From: Woeseia sp037968755
Lineage (GTDB): Bacteria; Pseudomonadota; Gammaproteobacteria; Steroidobacterales; Woeseiaceae
Assembly: GCA_037968755.1 (NCBI GenBank)
Contig: JBBKWB010000056.1
Span: 13,145 to 77,144, forward strand
Length of the DNA stretch: 64,000 nt
Direction of reading: 5' to 3'
Shown here: positions 52,856 through 61,688 of the stretch, piece by piece
How positions within the stretch are numbered: position 1 is the stretch's first letter
How the letters are laid out: every line of letters starts with the position of its first letter
The notes under the pieces: generated by a model
What the model was told of the DNA's origin: nothing
The model's database searches: none
What the model saw: only the letters and a program-made list of their open reading frames with translations
Translations under genes and position numbers: made by a program

Positions 52856-54058
52856 TCAAACTCGCTCAATGATGCTGGCAATACCCTGGCCGACGCCGAT
52901 GCACATGGTACACAGCGCATAGCGACCGCCGGTCGCCTGCAGCTGGTATGCCGCTGTCGCCAGTAGGCGTGCGCCAGACATGCCAAGCGGGTGGCCCAGT
53001 GCGATCGCACCACCGTTGGGGTTGACGTGCTCAGCATCATCATCAAGCTCAAGCATGCGCAGCACGGCGAGCGATTGCGAGGCAAAAGCCTCATTCAGCT
53101 CGATCGTATCCATCTGCTGGATAGTCAGGCCGGCACGCTGCAATGCTTTGCGGCTGGCTGGCGCCGGCCCGATCCCCATGATGCGTGGATCGACGCCCGC
53201 TACTGCTGTCGTCAATATACGAGCGAGTGGCCGCAAGCCATGTGTCTTCATCGCCTGTTCGGATGCCAGCAACAACGCGCAGGCACCGTCGTTCACCCCG
53301 GATGCGTTGCCTGCCGTAACGGTGCCGTTGTCGCGAAATGGCGTGCCCAACGCAGCAAGCTTCTCCAATGATGTTTCTCTTGGGTGTTCATCGCTATCAA
53401 CAATCAGCGGTTCGCCCTTGCGCTGTGATATTTCTACCGGAATCAACTGTTCGGCAAAAAAACCACGAGCTTTGGCAGTCGCTGTTTTCTGCTGACTACG
53501 AAGTGCGAATGCGTCCTGGTCGGCGCGACTCACATTGAAATCGGCTGCCACGTTCTCGCCCGTTTCCGGCATTGAATCAACACCGTACTGTTTCTTCAGC
53601 AGCGGGTTGACGAAGCGCCAGCCGATGGTTGTATCGAATATTTCCGCCCGGCGACTAAAGGCGCTTTCCGCTTTAGGCATAACAAACGGTGCGCGTGACA
53701 TCGATTCGACGCCACCGGCAATGATGATGTCGGCTTCGCCGGTTTTTATCGCGCGCGCGCCCATTGCTACTGCGTCCATACCGGAACCACATAAACGGTT
53801 GAGGGTAACGCCTGGCACCGTGACCGGCAGACCGGCCAGCAATGCGGCCATGCGGGCAACGTTGCGATTGTCTTCGCCAGCCTGGTTCGCACAGCCGAGT
53901 AAAAGGTCATCGATAGCGACGGGGTCAAGGCCGGCATTGCGAGCAAGTAGCGCACGAATGGGCAACGCGGCGAGGTCATCGGCGCGGACGCTGGCCAGTG
54001 CGCCGCCGAAGCGGCCTATCGGGGTTCGTACAGCATCGCAAATGAATGCGTCTGACAT
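52856..54058 (-). CDS. paaJ: 3-Oxoadipyl-CoA/3-oxo-5,6-dehydrosuberyl-CoA thiolase
   Basis: A 400-residue thiolase. Nucleophile C90 lies in L-N-R-L-C-G-S-G-M-D, and the C-terminal GGAIALGHPLGMSGARL and CTMCIGVGQG supply the His and second Cys. SRAPFVMPKAESAFSRRAEIFDTTIGWRFVNP is characteristic of the PcaF/PaaJ subgroup. It is the last gene of the minus-strand phenylacetate operon and performs the beta-ketothiolase steps releasing acetyl-CoA and succinyl-CoA. PcaF of the 3-oxoadipate pathway has almost the same sequence; the paa context decides for PaaJ. Confidence 0.92.
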   Translation of the reverse strand: MSDAFICDAVRTPIGRFGGALASVRADDLAALPIRALLARNAGLDPVAIDDLLLGCANQAGEDNRNVARMAALLAGLPVTVPGVTLNRLCGSGMDAVAMGARAIKTGEADIIIAGGVESMSRAPFVMPKAESAFSRRAEIFDTTIGWRFVNPLLKKQYGVDSMPETGENVAADFNVSRADQDAFALRSQQKTATAKARGFFAEQLIPVEISQRKGEPLIVDSDEHPRETSLEKLAALGTPFRDNGTVTAGNASGVNDGACALLLASEQAMKTHGLRPLARILTTAVAGVDPRIMGIGPAPASRKALQRAGLTIQQMDTIELNEAFASQSLAVLRMLELDDDAEHVNPNGGAIALGHPLGMSGARLLATAAYQLQATGGRYALCTMCIGVGQGIASIIERV

Positions 54059-54093
54059 GTGCAGGTCCTTGTAACAGCTTGGTGATATTTGAA

Positions 54094-55167
54094 TCAGACG
54101 GTGTCGTAATCCAGTTCAATATGTTTGCTTTGCGGCCGCGACTGGCAGGTGAGTATGAAGCCTTTCTCCAGTTCCCATGGTTCAAGCGCATAGTTCACTG
54201 CCATGTCGACCTTGCCTTGCTTGAGCAAAGCACGGCACGTCGAGCAAACGCCACCTTTGCAGGAATACGGCAGATCGAGGCCAGCTTCTGCGGCGGCATC
54301 GAGTATGGATTCTTCGTCGCCGCTCATGTGAAAAGTCTGGCGCTGACCATCCAGCAGGACAGCAACTTCGATGCCGCCCGAGGGTGCTTTGCGCGGCGGC
54401 CGCACGATCTGCGCGTCATCACGAAGAACGGCGCGAAAGCGTTCCGAATGCAGTTTGTCCGCGGGGTAGTCGAGCGCGCTCAAGGCGGCAAGCACACTGT
54501 CGATCATCGGGTTCGGGCCGCAGACAAACACCTCGTCCGGCGGCGAGTGTTGCAGGAAGGCAGCGTGCAACTCGCGAACTTTATCCGCGTCGATGCGGCC
54601 CTGGTAGAGCGCGATGTCGCCCGGTTCCTGGCTCATGATGAAGTGCAGGGAGAGACGAGTTGGATAGCGATTCTTCAATGCCCAGAGTTCTTCTGTGAAC
54701 ATTGTCGTGGCGCGTTTACGATTGCCATAGAAAATTACGAAGCGACTGCCCGGCTCGGTTTCCAGGGTAGTTTTTGCGATAGACAGTATTGGAGTAATAC
54801 CACTGCCGGCCACAAACGCTGCGTAGGTTTTCGTGGCTTCAGGATTCAGCTCGGTGAAGAAATGCCCGGACGGGGGCATGACCTCGAGCGTGTCGCCGAC
54901 TTGTAATTCGTCGGCCAGAAAAGAGGAGAACAGACCGTCGGGCTGAAGTCGTACGCCGATTTGGAGGTTGTTGTCATTGACGCCGCAACAGATAGAATAC
55001 GTACGGCGTACGTTCTGGTCGCCTATCTGGACGCGAATCGGCAGGTGCTGGCCCTGGCGAAAGGAAAACGCTTTGCGGGCAGCGTGGGGCACTTCAAGCC
55101 GTACGCGAACCGAGTCGCTGGCGTCGGCGATCTTCTCAACGATCTTCGCAGGATAAAACTTACGCAT
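54094..55167 (-). CDS. paaE: Phenylacetyl-CoA epoxidase reductase subunit
   Basis: A 357-residue iron-sulfur flavoprotein reductase that passes electrons from NADPH to the PaaABC oxygenase. The FAD domain contains R-R-T-Y-S-I-C-C, the NAD(P) domain AAFVAGSGITPILSI, and the C-terminal plant-type 2Fe-2S ferredoxin has C303, C308, C311 and C341. It lies 12 bases from paaD in the minus-strand operon. Length and domain order match E. coli PaaE. Confidence 0.95.
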   Translation of the reverse strand: MRKFYPAKIVEKIADASDSVRVRLEVPHAARKAFSFRQGQHLPIRVQIGDQNVRRTYSICCGVNDNNLQIGVRLQPDGLFSSFLADELQVGDTLEVMPPSGHFFTELNPEATKTYAAFVAGSGITPILSIAKTTLETEPGSRFVIFYGNRKRATTMFTEELWALKNRYPTRLSLHFIMSQEPGDIALYQGRIDADKVRELHAAFLQHSPPDEVFVCGPNPMIDSVLAALSALDYPADKLHSERFRAVLRDDAQIVRPPRKAPSGGIEVAVLLDGQRQTFHMSGDEESILDAAAEAGLDLPYSCKGGVCSTCRALLKQGKVDMAVNYALEPWELEKGFILTCQSRPQSKHIELDYDTV

Positions 55168-55179
55168 GGTTGCTACGGC

Positions 55180-55659
55180 CTAAATGCATTTGAAGTATTC
55201 GAAGGGCTCCAGGCAGTCGGCACACTTGTAAGCAGCCTTGCACGGGGTCGAACCGAATTCGCTGATCTTGATAGTGTCCTGGCTTTTGCAGCGCGGACAG
55301 GCAATGCGTAACTCCTGCCCACGCAGCGACAGCTTGGCACTGCTGCCCACAGGAGGTGCGATGCCATACTCCGCCAATTTGCTGCGTCCACCGGCGCTGA
55401 TCCAGTCTGTGGTCCATGGAGGAGACAGTACCCGACGGATGTGCACGTCCGCGATGCCATTGGCATGCAGGTGCTCAAGCACACTGGCTTCGATAACCTC
55501 CGTCGCCGGACAAGCCGAGTAGGTGGGTGCAAGACTGACGGTTACTGTTTCGCCGTCGATGCTAATTTCACGAACGATGCCAAGATCGTTAATGCTGAGC
55601 ACCGGAATCTCGGGGTCAGGGACGTCGTCCAGTAATTTGCGAACGTCATCGCCTACCAT
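55180..55659 (-). CDS. paaD: Phenylacetyl-CoA epoxidase maturation protein PaaD
   Basis: A 159-residue protein with an N-terminal MIP18/DUF59 domain (DPEIPVLSINDLGIVREI, ACPATEVIEASVLEHL) and a C-terminal zinc-ribbon-like part with C-P-R-C and C-A-D-C pairs. PaaD is needed for assembly of the epoxidase system, probably for iron-sulfur insertion into PaaE. It overlaps paaC by seven bases. Confidence 0.94.
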   Translation of the reverse strand: MVGDDVRKLLDDVPDPEIPVLSINDLGIVREISIDGETVTVSLAPTYSACPATEVIEASVLEHLHANGIADVHIRRVLSPPWTTDWISAGGRSKLAEYGIAPPVGSSAKLSLRGQELRIACPRCKSQDTIKISEFGSTPCKAAYKCADCLEPFEYFKCI

Positions 55660-56408
55660 TTCGCACCCGGGTACGCGCGTTGCAAATACTGCATTTCGGC
55701 CAGCAGGTAACCGAGGTGTTCGCTGTGCCGGCCACGCTTGCCACCGCTATCCATCCATTCGTCTTGTGGCATGTGAAGCTGGGCTTCGTCGAAAGCCGCC
55801 CGCACATATTCGTGCCACGCGGCTTGCAAGGACGCCGGGTCCGGCCCGACTCGTTCCTGCGCTGCCCATTGATCGACCTCATCGGCGACAAACATTTCGC
55901 CGGTGTATCGCCACAGATTGTCGATGCCGGCTTGCATGCGTCGCTGGCTTTCTTCCGTGCCATCGCCGAGACGCACCAGCCATTGACGCGTATGTCGCAA
56001 CTGGTAGCGAACTTCCTTGACGGCGCGTGCGGCGATTTCTGCGATTCGCGTATCGCTTGATCGCGTCAATGCTTCGAGCAGGAACTGGTAGGCACTAAGA
56101 AACAGGAACTGGCGGGCAATGGTATTGCCAAAGTCACCGTTCGGCTGTTCGACCAGCAGAATATTCCGGAAGTCGATCTGGTCGCGCAAAAAGGCAAGTT
56201 GGTCCTCATCACGACCCATGCATTCTATGTCCGCTGCATAGCTGAAAAACATGCGCGCCTGGCCTACGTAGTCCAGCGCGAAATTGGCCAGGGCCATTTC
56301 TTCTTCGAGCTCGGGCGCCTTGGTGACCCACTCGCCCAGCCGCTGTCCACAGACCAGCGCATTGTCGGCCAGTCGCAGCACGTATTCGAAGCGCAACTCG
56401 TCGTTCAC
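55653..56408 (-). CDS. paaC: Phenylacetyl-CoA epoxidase structural subunit PaaC
   Basis: A 251-residue ferritin-like helical protein forming the scaffold partner of the catalytic PaaA. Conserved stretches are ALVCGQRLGEWVTKAPELEEEMALANFALDYVGQARMF and VRYQLRHTRQWLVRLGDGTEES. The metal-binding residues of PaaA are largely absent, as is normal for PaaC. It overlaps both paaB (4 bases) and paaD (7 bases). Confidence 0.95.
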   Translation of the reverse strand: MNDELRFEYVLRLADNALVCGQRLGEWVTKAPELEEEMALANFALDYVGQARMFFSYAADIECMGRDEDQLAFLRDQIDFRNILLVEQPNGDFGNTIARQFLFLSAYQFLLEALTRSSDTRIAEIAARAVKEVRYQLRHTRQWLVRLGDGTEESQRRMQAGIDNLWRYTGEMFVADEVDQWAAQERVGPDPASLQAAWHEYVRAAFDEAQLHMPQDEWMDSGGKRGRHSEHLGYLLAEMQYLQRAYPGAKW

Positions 56409-56692
56409 AGATTCTCCACGCCGTCCGGCACTTCGTAGAATGTCGGGTGCCGGTAGATCTTGTCCTCGGCCGGTTCGAACAGGGCCGAGGAATCGGCGGG
56501 GTCAGAGGCGATGATGTTTGTTGACGCGATCACCCAGATGCTGATGCCTTCGCCCCGGCGCGTGTACAGGTCGCGCGCATGATCAAGCGCCATCTCGGCG
56601 TCGGCGGCGTGCAGACTGCCGACGTGGCGGTGGCTTAAACCCGCCTTGGCACGAAGAAAGACTTCGTATAGCGGCCATTCCTGTTCGGTCAT
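56405..56692 (-). CDS. paaB: Phenylacetyl-CoA epoxidase subunit PaaB
   Basis: A 95-residue subunit with the typical start E-W-P-L-Y-E-V-F-L-R and HVGSLHAADAEMALDHARDLYTRRGEG. PaaB links PaaAC heterodimers in the epoxidase complex. It lies 19 bases after paaA and overlaps paaC. Confidence 0.95.
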   Translation of the reverse strand: MTEQEWPLYEVFLRAKAGLSHRHVGSLHAADAEMALDHARDLYTRRGEGISIWVIASTNIIASDPADSSALFEPAEDKIYRHPTFYEVPDGVENL

Positions 56693-56711
56693 GGGTTCAT
56701 CCTCAGGCTAG

Positions 56712-57698
56712 TCAGGCGGCTTTGCGGGCGGCTTGCTTGGCAGCATGGGCGCGGGCAGCGTCGCGCACCCAGGCACCGTCGTCGTGTGCTTGCTGACGGC
56801 GGGCAAGACGTTCGCGATTACACGGCCCGTTACCGGCCAGCACGTTGAAAAACTCGTTCCAGTTGATGTCGCCAAAACGGTAGTGCCCGCTGGCTTCGTC
56901 CCATTCAAGGTCATCGTCGGGTACACGCAGGTCAAGGTGCTCCGCCTGCGGCACGGTCACGTCGATAAACTTCTGCCGCAACTCATCGTTGCTGAAGCGC
57001 TTGATCTTCCAGGCCATCGACTGCGCGCTGTGTTTGGATTCGCCATCGTTGGGGCCGAACATCATCAGCGCAGGCCACCACCAGCGATTCAGCGCATCCT
57101 GAGCCATGCGTTTTTGTTCGTCGTTGCCGCGTGACAGGCTCAACATTATTTCGAAGCCTTGTCGTTGGTGAAAACTCTCTTCGCGGCAAACCCGCACCAT
57201 CGCCCGGGCATACGGGCCATAGGAGCATCGGCACAACGGGATCTGGTTCATGATCGCCGCTCCGTCAACCAGCCAGCCGATCGCGCCAATGTCCGCCCAG
57301 GTCAAGGTCGGGTAATTGAATATGCTGGAGTACTTGGCTTTGCCGGTGAGCAGCTGGTCAACAAGTTCGTCTCGCGAAACCCCGAGGGTTTCGGCAGCAC
57401 TGTAAAGGTAAAGGCCGTGACCGGCTTCGTCCTGGACCTTGGCAAGCAGGATAGCCTTGCGGCGCAGGGAAGGGGCGCGGGTGATCCAGTTGCCCTCGGG
57501 CAGCATGCCGACGATCTCGGAATGCGCGTGCTGTGATATCTGCCGGATCAGGGTTTTGCGGTAGGCATCCGGCATCCAGTCCTTGGGCTCGACCTTTTCC
57601 TCCGCATCCACCCGCCGCTCGAAAGCAGCCAGGCGCGCGGCCGGGTCGTTCTTGCCGCTAGCGGTATCGCCTTTCTGGTCAAGGCCTTGCGTGTACAT
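56712..57698 (-). CDS. paaA: Phenylacetyl-CoA epoxidase catalytic subunit PaaA
   Basis: A 328-residue diiron oxygenase subunit that epoxidises the ring of phenylacetyl-CoA. The core QDEAGHGLYLYSAAETLG (about 89-106) supplies E91 and H94 of the diiron site, and a second conserved block is CREESFHQRQGFEIMLSL. The ALNRWWWPALMMFGPND segment is diagnostic for PaaA. It is the first structural gene of the minus-strand operon A-B-C-D-E-J. The 3' end is an alanine- and arginine-rich tail that is not conserved. Confidence 0.96.
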   Translation of the reverse strand: MYTQGLDQKGDTASGKNDPAARLAAFERRVDAEEKVEPKDWMPDAYRKTLIRQISQHAHSEIVGMLPEGNWITRAPSLRRKAILLAKVQDEAGHGLYLYSAAETLGVSRDELVDQLLTGKAKYSSIFNYPTLTWADIGAIGWLVDGAAIMNQIPLCRCSYGPYARAMVRVCREESFHQRQGFEIMLSLSRGNDEQKRMAQDALNRWWWPALMMFGPNDGESKHSAQSMAWKIKRFSNDELRQKFIDVTVPQAEHLDLRVPDDDLEWDEASGHYRFGDINWNEFFNVLAGNGPCNRERLARRQQAHDDGAWVRDAARAHAAKQAARKAA

Positions 57699-57769
57699 GG
57701 CAGTCTCCGCCGTTAGATCCGGCCATTATGAAACGAAAAAAGCGTCAATTCAATGAATTATGTATCAGT

Positions 57770-58225
57770 TCATGAGGCCGGGGCTACCGGCAGCACTGGC
57801 TCCGGGCGGCTGCGCGAACGGCCGCGGAACAGGGCAAGCAAAGTACCCGCCTGGTTGCGCACGCTTACGTCAAAAACGCCCAAGCGTCGCGACCGGGAGC
57901 GCTCCTCGGCAACCGCCGTGAGCTGGTCGCCTACCTTTGCGGGGGCCAGGAAGTCGATGTTGGCGCTGGCGGCGACGGTCACCTCGTTGCCGGTATTGCA
58001 GGCGAACGCGAACGCGGTGTCGGCGAGCGTGAACACGTAGCCGCCATGACAGATGCCGTGACCGTTGAGCATATCTGCGCGCACTGTCATGTCGGCTTCG
58101 GCATAACCGCTGCGTACGTTGCTAATCTCGATGCCCAGCGCCTGCGAAGCGGGGTCGTTGCTGTACATTTCGGCGGCACAGGCGCGGGCCAGTTTGTCTG
58201 CATCCATGTGCTTGCTGTCTGTCAC
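57770..58225 (-). CDS. paaI: Hydroxyphenylacetyl-CoA thioesterase PaaI
   Basis: A 151-residue hotdog thioesterase thought to rescue CoA from dead-end intermediates of phenylacetate degradation. The active-site helix segment is NGHGICHGGYVFTLADTAFAFACN with the catalytic aspartate in L-A-D-T-A. It lies 71 bases upstream of paaA and 15 downstream of paaX on the same strand. Confidence 0.92.
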   Translation of the reverse strand: MTDSKHMDADKLARACAAEMYSNDPASQALGIEISNVRSGYAEADMTVRADMLNGHGICHGGYVFTLADTAFAFACNTGNEVTVAASANIDFLAPAKVGDQLTAVAEERSRSRRLGVFDVSVRNQAGTLLALFRGRSRSRPEPVLPVAPAS

Positions 58226-58240
58226 CGGCGCACTCCTCGT

Positions 58241-59227
58241 TTAGTCCTGGTCACTGGTTATACCGCCGAAGCGTTGGTAGAAGCGTGGTTCCGCAGGCGG
58301 CAAAGGCCCGTCTGCTGTTTCCATCTGCGTGGTCAGGAATACCTCGGCCGCCGTTGCAACGAGCCCGTACAGATTGCGGCACAACTGGTACGCCGCGATG
58401 CCGTCCCAGTGGCCTGGCAACAGTGCCTCAGGCAACATCGGGTCACGCAAATGTATCTTGCGATATTCGTGAATCAACAATGTGCGCACCTGGAAACAAA
58501 GCTCCGGATCCAGCCGGGTGCTGCGCCTGCGTGCGCTGGCGTAGACCGGCCGAAACTGCTCCAGAAAGTGTCGATAGCGCGCAGCAAGCTCATCGAGTGA
58601 CCAGGCAGCGTGCACCTGGGCGCGCAAGGTTGGCTGCTGCCGTTCGTCACTAAGGCGCGACTCCATGATGAGGACACGATCGCTGCAGCCGATGGCTGCG
58701 AGGTGTTCTTCGACTACGCTCATGTCCGGTGCGGGGTGTGCCAGCACGTTCGCCGAGAAGGGCGCGAAGCCCAGCCAGCCCAGCTCCTTGCGGACGGCTT
58801 CGCGCTCTTGCGTTTCAAGGTTGCCGGTCAGGACCAGGCACCAGGTGCCGGGCCAGTCTTGGCGGGGTTCGGCGTAGATGCGCCGACTCGCTTCATCGAA
58901 TCGATGGCGACCGGTTTCAGTCAGCCGATAATAACTGCGTCGGCCGATCTGTTCGGAACTCAGCCAGCCGTCTTTGGCGAGCCGGAAAACCGAGGTGCGC
59001 ACGAGGCGCTGATTGATGCCGAAACTTTCGAGCGCGCGAATCAGGCTACCTAGCCAGATCGAACCGCCGTGCACCGCAACGGCATCGCCGAAAACGCTGA
59101 CCACCAACGAGCCGGTGCGCATCGGCCGTCGCGCGGCAAAGGTGCTGACCAGTTGCTCGCTGGCGTCGACAAATGCCGTGCGCGTCGGCGGCTTGTTGGT
59201 AGTCTTCTTCAGGGCCGGTTTGCTCAT
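58241..59227 (-). CDS. paaX: Phenylacetate repressor PaaX
   Basis: A 328-residue GntR-like repressor of the PaaX family. The N-terminal winged-helix domain (about 35-110: SLIRALESFGINQRLVRTSVFRLAKDGWLSSEQIGRRSYYRLTETG) is followed by the family-specific middle and C-terminal domains (LTGNLETQEREAVRKELGWLGF, LRDPMLPEALLPGHWDG). Phenylacetyl-CoA is the known inducer in the family. It is divergent from paaZ across 99 bases, where its operator should lie, and reads into paaI and the catabolic operon. Confidence 0.94.
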   Translation of the reverse strand: MSKPALKKTTNKPPTRTAFVDASEQLVSTFAARRPMRTGSLVVSVFGDAVAVHGGSIWLGSLIRALESFGINQRLVRTSVFRLAKDGWLSSEQIGRRSYYRLTETGRHRFDEASRRIYAEPRQDWPGTWCLVLTGNLETQEREAVRKELGWLGFAPFSANVLAHPAPDMSVVEEHLAAIGCSDRVLIMESRLSDERQQPTLRAQVHAAWSLDELAARYRHFLEQFRPVYASARRRSTRLDPELCFQVRTLLIHEYRKIHLRDPMLPEALLPGHWDGIAAYQLCRNLYGLVATAAEVFLTTQMETADGPLPPAEPRFYQRFGGITSDQD

Positions 59228-59326
59228 TGCTTCAGTTGCTTATGCGAAAGCCAATGTGATACTAAGCATACCCCAGAGGCACAATTCTTGTCTCATAAAG
59301 CACGCCGCACGGCGAAGAGGAATGCC

Positions 59327-61381
59327 ATGAAACTCGGATGCTACGTTGCAAATCAATGGGTCACCGGCAGTGACGACGGTGTGCTGCTGCGGAGTGCAGT
59401 GGACGGCGCAGCCATCGCTACGGCAAGTAGTGTCGGGCTCGATTTTGGCGAGCTGTTGGATTACGCACGTCGCGTCGGCGGGCCCCGATTACGAGAGCTG
59501 ACGTTTCATCAGCGTGCATTGATGTTGAAAGCGCTGGCGGTGCACCTGAACGACTGCAAGAAAGAATTGTATGCGCTGTCTACGCAGACCGGCGCGACCA
59601 AGGCAGACTCCTGGATAGACATCGACGGCGGCATTGCCACGATGTTTGTCTATTCAAGTAAAGGTCGGCGCGAGTTACCGAATGACAAGGTCCTTGTGGA
59701 CGGCGCTGCAGAAGTCATCTCACGACAAGGCACGTTTACGGGTCAGCACATCTTCGTACCGCGTCGGGGAGTGGCGGTACACATCAATGCATTCAATTTT
59801 CCCTGCTGGGGAATGCTGGAGAAGCTGGCCCCCACGTTGCTCGCGGGCATGCCGGCGATCATTAAGCCTGCCACCAGCACGGCGTACCTGACAGAACTCG
59901 TGGTGCGCAAGATGATCGAGTCCGGAATTCTGCCGGACGGTGCTATCCAGCTGGTATGTGGCAGCACAGGCGACCTCCTGGATAGGCTGGACTGCCAGGA
60001 CGTTATCGCGTTTACGGGCTCCAAAAGCACCGCGGACTATTTGCGTCGGAACGCGAACGTCATGGAACACAGTGTCCGATTTACCGCAGAAACCGATTCG
60101 TTGAATTGTTCAGTTCTGGGGCCCGATGCCGGTAAAGGCACGCCCGAATTCGATTTGTATATCGATGAAGTCGTTAAGGAGATGACGGTCAAGGCCGGAC
60201 AGAAGTGCACGGCGATTCGGCGCATTATCGTGCCGGAGCAGCACAGTGCGGATGTCGTTCGCGGCCTGTCGCAACGGCTGGCAGCGCTAAAGGTGGGTAA
60301 TCCCGGTAATCCGGACATGAACATGGGCGCGCTGGCGAGTATGGGCCAGCGCGATGAAGTGATTGAACGAATTGGCGACTTGCAACGTGATGGCACGATT
60401 GTTCACGGTGCGCTCGAGAACTTTGCCATTGCCGATGGCGATGCGAAGAAGGGTGCTTACTTCGCGCCTGTGTTGTTGCAGTGCGACGATCCAATATCGG
60501 CGCAAACTCCGCATAGCGTTGAAGCGTTCGGGCCTGTGGCTACGGTACTGCCGTACCGTGACCTCGACGCTGCAGCCGAGCTCGTGCGCAAGGGCGGTGG
60601 CAGCCTCGTCTGTTCAATATTCACAAATGACAATACAGTGGCGCGCGACCTGACGCTGGAGTGCGCGTCGTACCATGGCCGCATTCTAATGGTTAATCGT
60701 GATTGCGCTGCTGAATCTACCGGCCATGGTTCGCCATTGCCGCACTTAGTGCACGGGGGGCCGGGTCGCGCGGGCGGCGGCGAGGAACTCGGTGGCATTC
60801 GCGGCGTGCTGCATTATATGCAACGCACCGCCTTGCAAGGTTCCCCGACGACCCTCGCGGCCATTACTAATCAATGGATTCGTGGTGGCGCGGAACTGAG
60901 CAGTAAGGTGCACCCGTTCCGCAAGACCTTCGACGACTTGCAGATCGGCGACACTCTCAACACAGGGGAGCGGACGATTACGCTTGCAGACATTGAACGT
61001 TTTGCAGAACTAAGCGGCGATAACTTCTACGCGCACATGAACGAAGACGATGCCGCGAAGAATCCGTTTTTCGAGGGCAGGGTGGCACACGGCTATTTCA
61101 TCGTTTCGGCGGCAGCAGGATTGTTCGTTGAGCCGGAAATTGGCCCGGTACTTGCCAACTACGGTCTTGATAATCTGCGTTTCGCAACGCCTGTGAATCC
61201 CGGCGATCGTCTGAAAGTGCGCCTGACCTGCAAACAGAAAAAGTGGCGGGAAGGCAGCGGCTACGGCGAAGTAAGCTGGGATACCGAAGTGACCAATCAG
61301 GATGACGAGATCGTCGCCTCATACGATGTGCTGACAATGGTGGGCTCTGCGCAAACGCTTGACGAGCTTGTAAACGCCTGA
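59327..61381 (+). CDS. paaZ: Bifunctional oxepin-CoA hydrolase / aldehyde dehydrogenase PaaZ
   Basis: A 684-residue fusion protein that opens the oxepin-CoA ring and oxidises the resulting semialdehyde. The N-terminal aldehyde dehydrogenase domain has catalytic C294 in V-K-A-G-Q-K-C-T-A-I and the glutamate in T-A-E-T-D-S-L-N. The C-terminal MaoC-type R-hydratase domain has FAELSGDNFYAHMNEDDAAKNPFFEGRVAHGYF. AGAGG lies six bases before the ATG at 59327; the open frame from 59069 runs back through paaX and is rejected. Length is within a few residues of E. coli PaaZ. It is divergent from paaX. Confidence 0.95.
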   Translation: MKLGCYVANQWVTGSDDGVLLRSAVDGAAIATASSVGLDFGELLDYARRVGGPRLRELTFHQRALMLKALAVHLNDCKKELYALSTQTGATKADSWIDIDGGIATMFVYSSKGRRELPNDKVLVDGAAEVISRQGTFTGQHIFVPRRGVAVHINAFNFPCWGMLEKLAPTLLAGMPAIIKPATSTAYLTELVVRKMIESGILPDGAIQLVCGSTGDLLDRLDCQDVIAFTGSKSTADYLRRNANVMEHSVRFTAETDSLNCSVLGPDAGKGTPEFDLYIDEVVKEMTVKAGQKCTAIRRIIVPEQHSADVVRGLSQRLAALKVGNPGNPDMNMGALASMGQRDEVIERIGDLQRDGTIVHGALENFAIADGDAKKGAYFAPVLLQCDDPISAQTPHSVEAFGPVATVLPYRDLDAAAELVRKGGGSLVCSIFTNDNTVARDLTLECASYHGRILMVNRDCAAESTGHGSPLPHLVHGGPGRAGGGEELGGIRGVLHYMQRTALQGSPTTLAAITNQWIRGGAELSSKVHPFRKTFDDLQIGDTLNTGERTITLADIERFAELSGDNFYAHMNEDDAAKNPFFEGRVAHGYFIVSAAAGLFVEPEIGPVLANYGLDNLRFATPVNPGDRLKVRLTCKQKKWREGSGYGEVSWDTEVTNQDDEIVASYDVLTMVGSAQTLDELVNA

Positions 61382-61475
61382 GTCGTTGCACGCGGCGCCA
61401 GAGCGCGAAGGTCGTGGACGCAACGTATATTTGGCCTTAACCCGTTTCGCAGAATTTTCGCGTTTATAGTGGGCG

Positions 61476-61501
61476 AAAAAAAAGGCCCGGAGACCCGGGC
61501 C
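61476..61501 (-). terminator. Rho-independent terminator on the minus strand
   Basis: Read on the minus strand, a GGCCCGG / CCGGGCC stem with a 4-base loop is followed by eight T residues. No minus-strand protein gene lies upstream of it, so it either ends a small RNA or blocks antisense transcription into paaZ. Confidence 0.8.
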
Positions 61502-61688
61502 AGATGAATCAGTACTGCTCGCAGTATTCAGACCTGGCGATTTATTATTTTGGGGTTGAGCACTGTTCCGTCAGCTTTAGTTGAAAAGCGGTTCACAAAT
61601 CTTTACTCAGATTCGTTGGGCAATCATCTGCTCTGTCCGTGAAATCCGCAATAGGTTCGTCTCTAATCTTTACTATAGTGGGAACGTT
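61476..61688 (-). ncRNA. Putative small RNA of about 210 nt
   Basis: A minus-strand transcript is suggested by the terminator at 61476-61501 and a possible promoter: TTGTCA at 61723-61718 and TAGCAT at 61699-61694, with an 18-base spacer. A second -10-like TATAGT lies at 61677-61672. Just before the terminator a second hairpin (AATACTG-CGAG-CAGTACT, 61511-61529) can form. The interval has no ORF on this strand and does not resemble 6S RNA, tmRNA or RNase P RNA. The family is unknown. Confidence 0.35.

Noticed and set aside
59228..59326. PaaX operator between paaX and paaZ
   Set aside because: The location is where an operator is expected, but I could not identify a convincing palindrome matching a known PaaX consensus.
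61504..61584. 26-codon plus-strand frame with two cysteines after the GC hairpin
   Set aside because: It lacks a ribosome-binding site at a useful distance and its start lies just beyond a stable hairpin that is better explained as a minus-strand terminator.
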